A DNA stretch of 49,562 nt from an uncultured Monoglobus sp. (GCA_947630135.1 CANRGH010000017.1:1-49562); one strand, 5' to 3'. Shown: positions 16,008 to 25,017, numbered from the stretch's first letter. Program-made: numbers and translations. Notes: a model not told the origin generated them from the letters alone.

Positions 16008-17057
16008 TTAACGAGCGCCGCTATAGCCCACCGAGCGTCTGCCCGCGAGCACCTCTTGATAATCCTCATAGTTTTTCTTGAGCAGCGCCGGGGTGTCGAG
16101 CTCATACGGGCATTTCGCCGCACATTGGCCGCAGTTTAAGCAGTTTTCTATCTTCTTCATCTCGGCCTGCATGGCGTCGGTCAGCCACGCCTCGGACGGC
16201 GCGCGCCTTAGCATCAGCGCCATTCTCGCGCAGTTGTTGATCAAAATCCCCGCCGGGCACGGCATGCAGTAGCCGCAGCCGCGGCAGAACTCGCCGCACA
16301 GCTCCTTCTTTTCGCGCTCGATAAACTCTCTTATTTCGTCGGTCATTTTCGGCGCGTTTTCCATATAGCCGAGCCACTCCTCAAGCTCGCTCATCTTCTG
16401 CACTCCCCAGATCGGCAGCACGTTGCTAAACCCGCTCATAAACGCCATGGCCGCGTCGGAGCGCGTGATGAGCCCGCCCGACATTCCCTTCATGGCGATA
16501 AAGCCGACATTCTTTTCGCGGCACAAATTCACAAGCTCGATCTCGCGTTCGGACGAGAGGTAGCTGAACGGATACTGCAGCGTCTCGTAAAGTCCGGAGC
16601 TCACTATGTCAAAGGCCACCTCGATCTTGTGGGCGGTAATCCCAATGTGGCGGATCTTTCCCTGCTTCTTGGCCTCAAGCATGCACTCATACATTCCCGT
16701 GCCGTCTCCCGGGGCGTAGCACCTGTCGGCGCAGTGAAGCTGATAGATGTCGACGTAATCAGTCTTTAGCAGCCTGAGCGAGGTCTCGAGCTGGCTCCAA
16801 AATTCGTCCGGGGTCTTCGCCATAGTTTTGGTGGCGATGAAGATCTTGTCTCGGATCCCCATATCCCCGAAGGCGCGGCCTATCTTTTCCTCGCTGTCAC
16901 TGTAGGCTCTGGCGGTGTCGAAAAAATTCATGCCGCCCTCGTATGCCCTGCGCAAAATCTCAACCGCGGTGTCCATGTCGGCCCGCTGGAGCGGCAGCGC
17001 GCCGAACGCGTTCTGCGCTGTGGTTATTCCTGTTTTTCCCAATGTCACTTTTTTCAT
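16008..17057 (-). CDS. Aldo/keto reductase with C-terminal 4Fe-4S domain
   Basis: A 349-residue protein. The N-terminal TIM barrel has DTARAYSDSEEKIG (catalytic D and Y), later ATKT (catalytic K) and HIGITAH. The C-terminal third has CGYCMPCPAGI and CLNCGQCAAKCPYEL, cysteine clusters typical of ferredoxin-type aldo/keto reductases of anaerobes. Substrate unknown. ATG 17057 is preceded by GGGAG at 9 nt; the ATG three codons upstream abuts the site. It begins 15 bp after the GH3 gene stops, so the two are probably co-transcribed. The window holds a second, damaged relative at 23068-23776. Confidence 0.92.
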   Translation of the reverse strand: MKKVTLGKTGITTAQNAFGALPLQRADMDTAVEILRRAYEGGMNFFDTARAYSDSEEKIGRAFGDMGIRDKIFIATKTMAKTPDEFWSQLETSLRLLKTDYVDIYQLHCADRCYAPGDGTGMYECMLEAKKQGKIRHIGITAHKIEVAFDIVSSGLYETLQYPFSYLSSEREIELVNLCREKNVGFIAMKGMSGGLITRSDAAMAFMSGFSNVLPIWGVQKMSELEEWLGYMENAPKMTDEIREFIEREKKELCGEFCRGCGYCMPCPAGILINNCARMALMLRRAPSEAWLTDAMQAEMKKIENCLNCGQCAAKCPYELDTPALLKKNYEDYQEVLAGRRSVGYSGAR

Positions 17058-17072
17058 ATATATCATCTCCCG

Positions 17073-20000
17073 TTAAATTAAATAATAAACATTCGTAAAG
17101 CCCATTTCCTTGGCGCGCAGCACCGCCTCGGCCGAGCGTATTCCTCGGCTGCAGCAGAACACTATCCGCCTGTCGCGGCTCATTTCCGTGATCTTTTCAA
17201 GCTCGCTCAGCGGAATGTTCACCGCGCCGTCGATCCTCGAGGGCTCCGTCTCGAAAATGTCCCGCTCGCGCACGTCGATCGCCGCCGCGCCGGTCGCGAT
17301 AAGCATCATGGCCTCGTCCGTCCTGATTTGATCCGCGCCCAGCGCGGTCATTGAGATTTCCTTTTGTTTGCCGCCACCGCTTAAAATCATATTTCCGTCA
17401 ACGATCTCGATTTTTTCAATGTCAAAATCACAAAGCTTTTTGCGTGTGCGGCACTTCGGGCAGTCTGTGATGATCAGAAGCTCTCCGCCGCCGCAGCCCG
17501 CGTAGACTCTGTCTTTGTAAACCGCAAGATCATTTATGACCGGAGACTCGTCAAAGCCGAGCGGGTCCAGATCAACCTCGCTCCACGCTCCGCCGTCCGC
17601 GCTCAGCAGTATCCTGCTCTTGCCCGAGCAGTCCTTGTCTATCCGCGCGAAGCCGCCCGGGGTTATCACGCTGCGGACGGTTTTTTCGGTGGCCTCTTCG
17701 CCGCCGTAATAATCAACGATTATCGCGTAGACACTCTTGTTGTTCTCGCCGCCGTAGGTGTAGACCGGGGCGGAAGTGTCGGTGACCTTCGCGGTTATTG
17801 CGGTCTTTCCGTCGGGCGTTGACAGGCCCGAAGCGAGCCGCGTTCCGTTTTGAGCGATATGCTGCTCGCGGTCCTCGCCACCGTCATATATTACCGTCAC
17901 CTCGCACGGGGCTTCGGGCGTGAAGAACAGACACGCTCGGCTTTCGCCGCCCTCCGCGCCCTGCCAGTCGCGCGTGAACTTAAACGCTTTGCCGCCGAGC
18001 TCAAAGCCGTGCTCGGCGCGGACATGGCATTTCAGCGGGCCGTAGCCCGTGAGGCCGTTGATCTCGGGCAGCTTCACCGCGCCGCTCTTGTCAAACAGCG
18101 CCTCATACGCGGGGTCGGACGCGCTGTAGACCACCCTCCGCGGCGGCTTGGGCTCGCGGTAGGTGTGGATCAGCGTTTGGCCGCAGAGCTTTACCGCGTA
18201 TTTTTCCCTGTCGGCCGAGCGCGGCTCGGCTATGGTCAACGAGCCTCTGCCGCAAACCCACAGCGCCGCGTCTCCGTATGTGAGCATGGTTTTTTGTGGC
18301 GCGCCCGCGCCGACATAGTTTATGTAGAGCGTGACGGCTCCGTTCGGGCCGTCCTCGATCGCCGCCACCTTGTGCGGATGCTCGTCGTCGGGCTCCTCGT
18401 ATATCAGTTCAAAGCGGTCGATATTCGCACCGCCCGCGATAAGAGTGAGAGAGCTCAAGCCGTTTTCGTCCGCGGCGGCCTTAAAAATCGCCGCTGCGTC
18501 CGCGTCAAACACCGCCTCGCTCCATTCGGCCTCGCTGCCGGTGGGACGCAGAATTCCCTCCGCCACGGTCAGCCCCGAGGCGGTGAACTTAGCCGCGGCT
18601 GCGGCGCCGCTCAGCGAGTAGCGGAGCCTTATCTGCTTCAGATTTTCAAGGCGTATGCCTCTGTATTCAAGCGGCCGCGACTTGGTGTCCGCCGCGCAGC
18701 GGCGCCCGCCGTATTCCGCCGTGAGGTCTGCTCCGCCGCCGTCGTCGGCGGTCTCGCCCTCGATCGGCAGATTGATATAGATCACCGCCTCGCCGCGGCA
18801 CATTTCCTCAATGTTTATCGCGCGGACCCTGATGAGCCCGTTGGCCGTTGCCGTGAGCAGGCCGTCATTTTCGCCGATCTCGGCGTCCGCCCTTTTGCTG
18901 CCGCCAAGGTTTTCGATCCGCCACCTGACGTTGGCCCTGTTTCCGTTTTCGTCAATGGCCGAAAGCCGTATTTTTCCGCTGTTTTCGATCACGCCGCCGA
19001 CAAGTTCGGGCGCGGTGATCTCATACGCGCGCCTAAGTCCGTCGGGCTCGACGCTGTTTATTGCGCGGAGCGCGTTTTCAAGCTCCGCGCGCAGCTCGTC
19101 AAGCTTTTCCGCGGCGCTTGTCTTATCAAGTCCGTCGCGCAGGATGTTGTCAAGCTTTTCAATGTTTTTATCCGAATACGCCTTGTCGGGCAGCTCGTTC
19201 CGTGCTGCTTTGAGCCGCGCGGCGGCATCCGCCTTGTCGGCGGCCGAGGCCTTAAACTCGGGCATGTTCACCACGGGAACGCGCGCCGACTTCGTCTCGC
19301 CCCCGAAAGTGACCGAGGCGGTGATAAGCGTGACTCCTTCCCGCGTCCCGGGCAGGACCGTGCCGTCCGCGGTGACCCGCGCGACGCTCTCGTCCGCGCT
19401 TTTATACTCGGTGTTCGAGCCTTCAAGCTCAAGAAAGCTCTCGTCGGTCAGGACAGCCGAAAGATTGAGGTTAAAGCCTGCAATAGGCTCGACCTCGTCA
19501 CCCACAAGGCCGCGCGTGATTATTCCGTCGGGCAAGGCCGCCACGGTTTTAAGCCGCGGCTCGATCCCCTCTGTCACCGAAAATTCGGCGAAAAGCGACT
19601 TATCGGCCGAGTTTTTCGCGGCGTAAATTTTATAATTTCCGATCGGGACATAGGTCTTTTGCGTCTCCTCGTCAAAAAACCTAAGCTCCGAAAACTTTAT
19701 GACCGCCTTTGCGGTTTTGGCCTCGCCGGGCCCGAGCGCGAGCTTGTCAAAGCCCTTGAGCTGAATTTTCGGCAGCTCGCGGCCCTCGGGGTATTCGATA
19801 TAGAACTGCACCGTCTCCATGCCGAAAACGCTGCCGACGTTTGTCACGTCGACTTCGGCGGTGATCTCCGAGTCGCTCTCCGCGATCCTCAGGTTCTTAT
19901 ACTCAAACTCGGTGTAGCTCAATCCGAAACCGAACGGATAGACCGGCTCGTTTGTGTAGTACTGATATGTTCTGCCGGGGAAATCGTTGTTTTTGTCCGG

Positions 20001-22094
20001 CCTTATTTCATAGTTGTTGTAATAGCGCGTTATGCCGTCATCGCCCAAAACTCCATCTGTGCCGACCGGCATCTTCTCAAGGTCGGCCGCCGTGTACCAT
20101 GTGGTGGTCAGCTTGCCCGAGGGGTTCGCGCCGCCCGTGAGGATCTTTCCGAGCGCTGTTCCCTGCGTCTGACCGTTGTATGACGTCCACAGGATCGCCC
20201 TGGCTCCGCTTTCGAGCGGGGCAACGTCGATCTGGCCGACGGTCTGCAGCGCCAACACGGTTTTTTCGGGATACGCGGCGGTAAGGGCCGCCGCGTGAGA
20301 CTGGCTCTCGGGCAGGGCGATGCCGCTTCTGTCGTTGAACTCCGCCGAGTCCGAAAGGGTGGTGCCCGCGTAGGCGATTATCACATCCGCTGCGTCGAGC
20401 TCGGCCTTGTATTTGTCGATCGAAAATTCGGCTGTCTCGGCCTCGAATTCGATATACAGATCGGCGGTTCCGCAATAGCCGCCCGCCTCACCGGTGTACG
20501 CGCCCGAGTGCTTTCCTTCGCCGTCCTGCTTGAGCTCGGCAACCTGCGGGCCGCCAAAGCCGTAATACAGCTTGATCTTTCCGCCCGCCGCGGTTTCCGT
20601 GTCGGCGCTCACCGAGACGGCGCCGCCGAAGTCAACACCGCTTATTTTGACCGAGGACTTTCGGGTCACGCCGAGGACGCGGCCGTCCTTTATTTCGGCG
20701 CCCAAAGCCTCGCAGCCGCTCAAGTCAATTTTCCTCGCGCCGCCGTCACGCAGCTCAAGCTCAAGATTTTTCAAATCGAGCAGCCGCGTGCTGTCGGTCA
20801 CGCCGCCGAGGAATTCAAGCTTCGCGCCGTGAGTCTTTTTAAGCTCGGCGGCGATCCCCTCGTAGGGTGTGACCGCGTGCTCGGGCGAGCCCGAATAGTC
20901 GCCCAGCACGACCTCGTCAGCGAGGGCGCCGACAAGGGCGACGCGCTTTATATCTTTTTTAAGAGGAAGGATCCCGTCGTTTTTAAGCAGCACCCATGAC
21001 TGTTCGGCCGCTTCTTCGGCGGCCGCAATATGCACTGGCGTTTCCAGAACGTCCGCGGTTATTCCGCGGTATTTGGGGCTTTTGTCAAATTCTCCCGTTC
21101 TCATTCTTTGCAGGAACAGGTTGTAGACGTTAATGTTGAGCTGATCCTCCGTGATATATCCGCGCCTCACCGCGTCGAGCACGCTGCCCGCCGAGGCGGA
21201 ATAGCCGCAGTCAGTGTCGGCTCCGTTTAAAAAGCCCTTGGTTATCGTGGCGGACGGGGGCACGTCCTCAATATTTTCGTTCGGGAACAGCACGGTCTTG
21301 TAGGCCGCGGTGTTGTTGAGGTCGCTGAACGCGCCGCAGTCGCCGGTCACATAGCCCGTAAAGCCCCAGTTCCTGCGGAGCAGGTCTTTTAATATATACG
21401 GATTGGCGGTGGCCGGAACATAGTCATAGATCGGCTTTCCGTTTCTTAAGACCGTCGTCGCGTTGTAGGAGCTCATTGCCGAGGCAGGCTTCGCTTCCTC
21501 AACGATATTCTGGAAAACGCGGCCGTAATAGTCGCGCAGGGTCCGCTCGCTCATGACCGACGTGCCCATGCGGCGCTCCTTCTCGACATTGTTGGCGACA
21601 AAGTGCTTCACGGTCGCTATCGTCTTTATGTAACGTCCGTCGCCGCCCTGCATTCCCTTGACGAACTCCGAGCCCATGCGCCCGCTCAAATACGGGTCCT
21701 CGCCGTAGGTCTCCTCGTTCCGCCCCCAGCGCGGGTCGCGCGCCATGTTGACCGTGGGGCTCCAGTATGACAGATTGGTAATCGGATTTTTGCCGCGGGC
21801 CTCCTCGGCGGTTATCTCCGCCGCCTTGCGAACGAGCGCCGCGTTCCAGGTGTTCGCCATTGAGAGGCTTGTGGGAAAGCTTGTCGCCTTGCCCTGCCGC
21901 GCCACGCCGTGCAGAGCCTCGCGCCAATAGTTATAGGCCCTCACGCCGAGGCGCGGAACCGCGGCAGCCTCGTTTTTAAGCTGTGCCGCCTTTTCCTCAA
22001 GGGTCATGCGGGAAACCAGGTCCGCCGCCCTTTCCTCAAAGCTTAGGCTCTCGTCAAGATACGCGGGTAATTTGTTTTTTTCTGTGCGTTCCAT
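17073..22094 (-). CDS. Giant glycoside hydrolase family 3 protein ending in a rhodanese domain
   Basis: A 1,673-residue protein. GH3 N-domain about 15-300, with RDPRWGRNEETYGEDPY, KHF and the nucleophile D252 in TGDCGAF. GH3 C-domain about 365-690, including VLLKNDGILPL and a beta-sandwich-like insert (about 440-560). FnIII-like domain about 730-830; bacterial Ig-like about 880-945; FIVAR-like helices about 950-1015; further beta-rich modules. Last comes a rhodanese domain (about 1590-1673) with active-site loop CCSRGIRS and C1648. It would cleave beta-linked glucose or xylose-type residues. Start 22094 has AAAGGCGG upstream; the longer frame to 22226 crosses the divergent promoter. No signal peptide is visible, which is odd for such an architecture. 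Confidence 0.88.
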   Translation of the reverse strand: MERTEKNKLPAYLDESLSFEERAADLVSRMTLEEKAAQLKNEAAAVPRLGVRAYNYWREALHGVARQGKATSFPTSLSMANTWNAALVRKAAEITAEEARGKNPITNLSYWSPTVNMARDPRWGRNEETYGEDPYLSGRMGSEFVKGMQGGDGRYIKTIATVKHFVANNVEKERRMGTSVMSERTLRDYYGRVFQNIVEEAKPASAMSSYNATTVLRNGKPIYDYVPATANPYILKDLLRRNWGFTGYVTGDCGAFSDLNNTAAYKTVLFPNENIEDVPPSATITKGFLNGADTDCGYSASAGSVLDAVRRGYITEDQLNINVYNLFLQRMRTGEFDKSPKYRGITADVLETPVHIAAAEEAAEQSWVLLKNDGILPLKKDIKRVALVGALADEVVLGDYSGSPEHAVTPYEGIAAELKKTHGAKLEFLGGVTDSTRLLDLKNLELELRDGGARKIDLSGCEALGAEIKDGRVLGVTRKSSVKISGVDFGGAVSVSADTETAAGGKIKLYYGFGGPQVAELKQDGEGKHSGAYTGEAGGYCGTADLYIEFEAETAEFSIDKYKAELDAADVIIAYAGTTLSDSAEFNDRSGIALPESQSHAAALTAAYPEKTVLALQTVGQIDVAPLESGARAILWTSYNGQTQGTALGKILTGGANPSGKLTTTWYTAADLEKMPVGTDGVLGDDGITRYYNNYEIRPDKNNDFPGRTYQYYTNEPVYPFGFGLSYTEFEYKNLRIAESDSEITAEVDVTNVGSVFGMETVQFYIEYPEGRELPKIQLKGFDKLALGPGEAKTAKAVIKFSELRFFDEETQKTYVPIGNYKIYAAKNSADKSLFAEFSVTEGIEPRLKTVAALPDGIITRGLVGDEVEPIAGFNLNLSAVLTDESFLELEGSNTEYKSADESVARVTADGTVLPGTREGVTLITASVTFGGETKSARVPVVNMPEFKASAADKADAAARLKAARNELPDKAYSDKNIEKLDNILRDGLDKTSAAEKLDELRAELENALRAINSVEPDGLRRAYEITAPELVGGVIENSGKIRLSAIDENGNRANVRWRIENLGGSKRADAEIGENDGLLTATANGLIRVRAINIEEMCRGEAVIYINLPIEGETADDGGGADLTAEYGGRRCAADTKSRPLEYRGIRLENLKQIRLRYSLSGAAAAAKFTASGLTVAEGILRPTGSEAEWSEAVFDADAAAIFKAAADENGLSSLTLIAGGANIDRFELIYEEPDDEHPHKVAAIEDGPNGAVTLYINYVGAGAPQKTMLTYGDAALWVCGRGSLTIAEPRSADREKYAVKLCGQTLIHTYREPKPPRRVVYSASDPAYEALFDKSGAVKLPEINGLTGYGPLKCHVRAEHGFELGGKAFKFTRDWQGAEGGESRACLFFTPEAPCEVTVIYDGGEDREQHIAQNGTRLASGLSTPDGKTAITAKVTDTSAPVYTYGGENNKSVYAIIVDYYGGEEATEKTVRSVITPGGFARIDKDCSGKSRILLSADGGAWSEVDLDPLGFDESPVINDLAVYKDRVYAGCGGGELLIITDCPKCRTRKKLCDFDIEKIEIVDGNMILSGGGKQKEISMTALGADQIRTDEAMMLIATGAAAIDVRERDIFETEPSRIDGAVNIPLSELEKITEMSRDRRIVFCCSRGIRSAEAVLRAKEMGFTNVYYLI

Positions 22095-22137
22095 TTTCAA
22101 TGTCCGCCTTTCGGTAAAATTTGTGTTTAAAATATAC

Positions 22138-22170
22138 TTGTATTTTAGTTGATTGTACGTTATAATTATA
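22138..22170. promoter_or_regulatory. Overlapping divergent promoters, GH3 and AraC genes
   Basis: Plus strand: TTGTAT 22138-22143, 17-bp spacer, TATAAT 22161-22166. The palindrome TATAATTATA at 22161-22170 gives a second TATAAT on the minus strand (22170-22165), facing the GH3 gene; its -35 is weak. Shared -10 sequence would make the two transcripts compete. Confidence 0.6.
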
Positions 22171-22224
22171 GTCAGCCATATAACAAAACAAGACAAAAAT
22201 TGCATATGGCGCGGAGGAAATAAC

Positions 22225-23025
22225 ATAGTTCCTTTTTATGAGATACAGCCGTCGGATATAAACGTTATCCACAACTATCGCGAGATACGCTTTCACGCCC
22301 ACCTTCACAAGCATATAGAGATACTGTATGTGTTCGAGGGCGGCCAGCATATCAATATTGACGGCCTGACCTACGAGGTCAAGGCGGGACAGGCCGCGGT
22401 CGTTTTTCCCGACATTGTTCACCACTATTACCGCAACGACGTACGCTCCGCGGACGGCGTTCTGGTGATATGCCATCCGAAAATATTCGGCGGAGTCTTT
22501 CCCGACATTTCGGGCCTTAAACCCGTTTCTCCGGTGATAGAGGACGTGGATGAGGACGCCGCCTACGCCTTTGCGCGGATCGCCGACTGCCCTTCCTTTT
22601 CGGAAAGGCTCGGCTGGTCATTAGTAATTATATCAAAGCTTTTGAAAAAAATCAAGACGGATAAAGATAAACATATGCCGGTTGAGAGCCTTGTCGAAAA
22701 AATGGTGCAATACATATCCATGAACTTCAAGCAGGACATCTCGCTTGACACTCTGGCCGAGGAGTTCAACGTGAGCAAGTATTACATTTCGCACATTTTT
22801 TCAAACAGGATAAAGATAAATTTCAGGAACTACCTCGCCCTGATCAGGACCGAGTACGCCGCGGGGCTTATCCGCACCACCGACGACAGCATAACGAACA
22901 TCTGCCTCAGCGCGGGATTTTCGAGCCAGCGCACATTCAACCGCGTGTTCAAGCAGATATACGGCATGACGCCAAGAGAATATAAAAACAATATTAACGA
23001 GTTTTACAAAGGGAACATGACATAA
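22225..23025 (+). CDS. AraC-family transcriptional regulator (apparent AUA start)
   Basis: About 266 residues. The N-terminal cupin sensor has FHAHLHKHIEILYVFEGG and the AVVFPDIVHHYY block. The C-terminal double helix-turn-helix has LDTLAEEFNVSKYYISHIF and ICLSAGFSSQRTFNRVFKQI, then MTPREYK. It is divergent from the GH3 gene and likely controls it in response to a sugar. The start is a problem. The frame runs upstream to TTG 22153, but the promoter at 22138-22166 places transcription start near 22173. After that point no ATG, GTG or TTG occurs in frame before conserved sequence. GGAGG at 22213-22217 lies 7 nt before ATA 22225, which is used here. Confidence 0.88.
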   Translation: MVPFYEIQPSDINVIHNYREIRFHAHLHKHIEILYVFEGGQHINIDGLTYEVKAGQAAVVFPDIVHHYYRNDVRSADGVLVICHPKIFGGVFPDISGLKPVSPVIEDVDEDAAYAFARIADCPSFSERLGWSLVIISKLLKKIKTDKDKHMPVESLVEKMVQYISMNFKQDISLDTLAEEFNVSKYYISHIFSNRIKINFRNYLALIRTEYAAGLIRTTDDSITNICLSAGFSSQRTFNRVFKQIYGMTPREYKNNINEFYKGNMT

Positions 23026-23066
23026 AAAAGCCGTGCAGCGGTTAAACACGCCGCACGGCCGAAATT
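23024..23066. terminator. Bidirectional terminator
   Basis: Stem GCCGTGC (23030-23036) with GCACGGC (23053-23059), extended imperfectly inwards, between convergent genes. A six-base T-run on the minus strand and an AT-rich tail on the plus strand. Confidence 0.7.
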
Positions 23067-23067
23067 T

Positions 23068-23776
23068 TTATCCTATCGCGGCAGTGACCTTGTCGAGCTC
23101 ACCGCGGATTTTTATGTGCTGCGGGCAGGCTTCCTCGCACTTGCCGCATTTTATACACTCGTTGGCGCGCGCCTTGCCGTGGCCGTCGACCAGCCAGCCG
23201 AGCTGGTGCTGCGCGGTCGCCTTGTCGCCGTAGAGCGTCAGCATGTTCATTGCGGTGAACGTACCGGAAATGCCTATGTTCTTCGGGCACACCTTCGCGC
23301 AGTAGTCGCAGACGGTGCACGGAATGATCGGGATCTTCGCCATTTCCGCGCGGGCCTTTTCAAGCGTCTCGCGCTGCTGATCGCTCAGGCCGCTGAAATC
23401 CTTCATGTATGAAAGGTTGTCGTCCATTTGCTCAACGCTGCTCATGCCCGAAAGCACGGTGATGACCCCGTCAAGATCAGCCGCGAACCGAACGGCCCAC
23501 GACGCGCACGACATGCCGGGCTCGGCGGCGTTGAATATTTCCTTTACCGCCTCGGGCGGGTTTACCAGCATTCCGCCCTTCACGGGCTCCATGATTATAA
23601 CGGGAATATTGTGCGCTCTCGCCGTAGGCCCGGGCAGTATCAAAATAATTAAAGCCCGCGTCCATAAACTTGTCGACCATGACCTTGGTCTGCTCAACGT
23701 CGATCTTTTTGTCGATCATCGGGAGCCGCATGAGGCCGAAGCCGAGCTTTCCGATACCTTCGTATAAATTTGCCAT
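23068..23776 (-). pseudogene. Aldo/keto reductase with 4Fe-4S domain, internally deleted and frameshifted
   Basis: The 5' part (from ATG 23776, after GGAGA) encodes a normal aldo/keto reductase N-terminus (KLGFGLMRLPM, FNYFDTARAYGES). At about 23625 the reading switches directly, in another frame, to the late barrel segment HNIPVIIMEPVKGGMLVNPP. The ferredoxin-like C-terminus with CTVCDYCAKVCP and CIKCGKCEEACP follows. About 140 residues normally between these parts, including the catalytic lysine region, are missing. Roughly 235 residues remain against about 375 expected. The promoter and ribosome site are intact. An assembly collapse is possible, but the joint is clean. Confidence 0.85.
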
Positions 23777-23821
23777 ATGTATTCTCCTTCCGTCATAATT
23801 TAACCGATTTGTAATGACTAT

Positions 23822-23850
23822 ATTATAATACACACACGCGGCAAAGTCAA
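23822..23850 (-). promoter_or_regulatory. Promoter of the aldo/keto reductase pseudogene
   Basis: Minus-strand TTGACT (23850-23845), 17-bp spacer, TATAAT (23827-23822). Fully formed although the gene it serves is broken. Confidence 0.7.
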
Positions 23851-23870
23851 ATTAGAAATACTGATAACGG

Positions 23871-23900
23871 AAAAGACTGCCTCGGCCGAGACAGTCTTTT
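23871..23900. terminator. Terminator-like hairpin
   Basis: Symmetrical stem (9 bp, one mismatch, then 3-5 bp) with AAAA on one flank and TTTT on the other. It stands between the pseudogene promoter and an inverted-repeat element, with no obvious gene to end. Confidence 0.55.
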
Positions 23901-23904
23901 GCGT

Positions 23905-24048
23905 GGTTTTTCGGATCAGCGCGGGCATAGAAAAGACCGAAATCGGTTTGTGCCTCGGTTGGTCGTTGATTAGGTTTCGGCACAGCTCAATCAAGGTTGA
24001 GTTACCGTTTCGGAGAAGGGATTCAAACCCGCGCTGATCCGAAAAACC
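23905..24048. repeat. 144-bp element with 21-bp perfect inverted ends
   Basis: The 21 bases at 23905-23925 recur as an exact inverted copy at 24028-24048, 102 bp apart. The interior holds smaller hairpins (an ACCGA/TCGGT stem, GTGCC/GGCAC, CTCAA/TTGAG). It could be a small non-autonomous mobile element or a structured RNA. No ORF of note and no target duplication was recognised. Confidence 0.6.
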
Positions 24049-24049
24049 A

Positions 24050-24836
24050 ACGTAGTGATTAGCGATTAGCGAATAGTGATTAGGAAGCCCCTTCTTACGG
24101 CTCCCTCCGGGAGGGAGCTGTCGCCGAAGGCGACTGAGGGAGATCGGCGCGCTTACTCCTTCCACCGCTGTCGCGTCATGTCCGCAAATGTTAATGATTT
24201 GTGGCCTCGTTTATCCGAGGAAACGGAATACCGTGGTGCAACGCACCCGCTAACGCGGCTCCGGCCCCAGTCCCCCTCCCTCAAAGAGGGAGGCGTTTTT
24301 TGCCTTTCCCTCGGGAGAGGTGGATTTCCGCCAACGGCGGAAAGACGAAGAGGGGTTCTCTCCTCCAACATTTCGTAGGGCGGCATGCCCACATCCGGCC
24401 GGTGGGACTAGGTTCCCCTCTCAGTCTGCTCCGCAGACAGCTCTCCCCAAGGGGCGAGCCGGGCGGCCGGGTCGTCCGCCCCTACGACGTTTTGCCTACT
24501 ACATTCGTAGGGGACGGCGCCCTCGACGTCCCGCAGAGCGGCGCCATGCGCCACTCCCCTGCCTCCCCTGCCGTAAGGTGGGGGAGGTGGATTTCCGCCA
24601 CAAGCGGAAAGACGGAGAGGGATGCGAACCAACGTGTGGCTATTACTCCCTATGACGGGTCGTCCGCCCCTACGACGGTTCACGCACATTCCGTAGGGGC
24701 GGATAATATCCGCCCGTTTGAGTCGCCGATCGTTGTAGGCCGGATGCCCACATCCGGCCGGCGGCATGTGGGCATGCCGCCCTACACCACCGGGGTACGG
24801 AACAGGCCCGTTCGGGCCTGTTCCAAAACTCACCAA
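24050..24836. repeat. Mosaic palindromic repeat island 1
   Basis: About 790 bp without a credible gene. It is a patchwork of short GC-rich palindromic modules shared with the other islands: a GATTAG-rich block (24051-24083); the GGCTCCCTCC/GGGAGGGAGC module near 24090; the core near 24178-24290 containing GTTAATGATTTGTGG; CTCCCTCAAAGAGGGAG; CCGGATG...CATCCGG stems; and GGCGGATAATATCCGCC. ORFs crossing it are repeat-derived and differ in frame between copies. Confidence 0.8.
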
Positions 24837-24837
24837 A

Positions 24838-25017
24838 TTAGTTTGTCTTATATATGTCGCTCCAGTTTCTGCCGCCTATGTTTACATATGATTTCGCGCC
24901 GTTATAATCCGGCTTTCCTCCCGATACGCTTGTCGCCAGACTATCTGTTATAATATCCGCGCACTCAAATTCGGTAACTTGCGCCAACGGCGCTTTATAT
25001 TCTTTTTTATCTCTCAT
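24838..25017 (-). CDS. Small peptide gene downstream of secreted Ig-like protein
   Basis: 59 codons from ATG 25017, which has AAAGGAG 11 nt upstream. A longer frame from 25059 overlaps the upstream stop as ATGA but has no ribosome site. The peptide begins with a lysine-rich stretch, then YKAPLAQVTEFECADIITDS, then a serine/glycine-rich part with SVSGG and a polar tail. Short proteins with a KY(K/E)APxxxVxxFxxxDxI(I/L)TxS pattern are common in gut Clostridia, often beside surface proteins. Their function is not known to me. The GG could be a processing site, but no peptidase-transporter is near. Confidence 0.6.
   Translation of the reverse strand: MRDKKEYKAPLAQVTEFECADIITDSLATSVSGGKPDYNGAKSYVNIGGRNWSDIYKTN

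Noticed and set aside
17850..20183. Long open frame (777 codons) on the plus strand
   Set aside because: It lies wholly antisense to the GH3 gene, whose domains and motifs are convincing. The frame is open because GC-rich codon bias leaves few stops on the opposite strand, and the translation is arginine/leucine/valine-rich without domains.
22095..22226. N-terminal extension of the GH3 protein with a hydrophobic segment that could be read as a signal peptide
   Set aside because: The extension crosses the divergent promoter region, has no ribosome site and no lysine/alanine pattern of a real signal peptide; AAAGGCGG stands before ATG 22094.
24015..24050. tRNA-like T-arm (GGGATTCAAACCC)
   Set aside because: No matching acceptor, D or anticodon arms in the right places on either strand; the sequence belongs to the long inverted repeat at 23905-24048.
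24201..24953. Open frames crossing the repeat islands (also near 24408-24836, 27397-28154 and 28742-29080)
   Set aside because: They are translations of the palindromic modules, read in different frames in different copies, with no ribosome site or domain. Some run on into the end of the small peptide gene.
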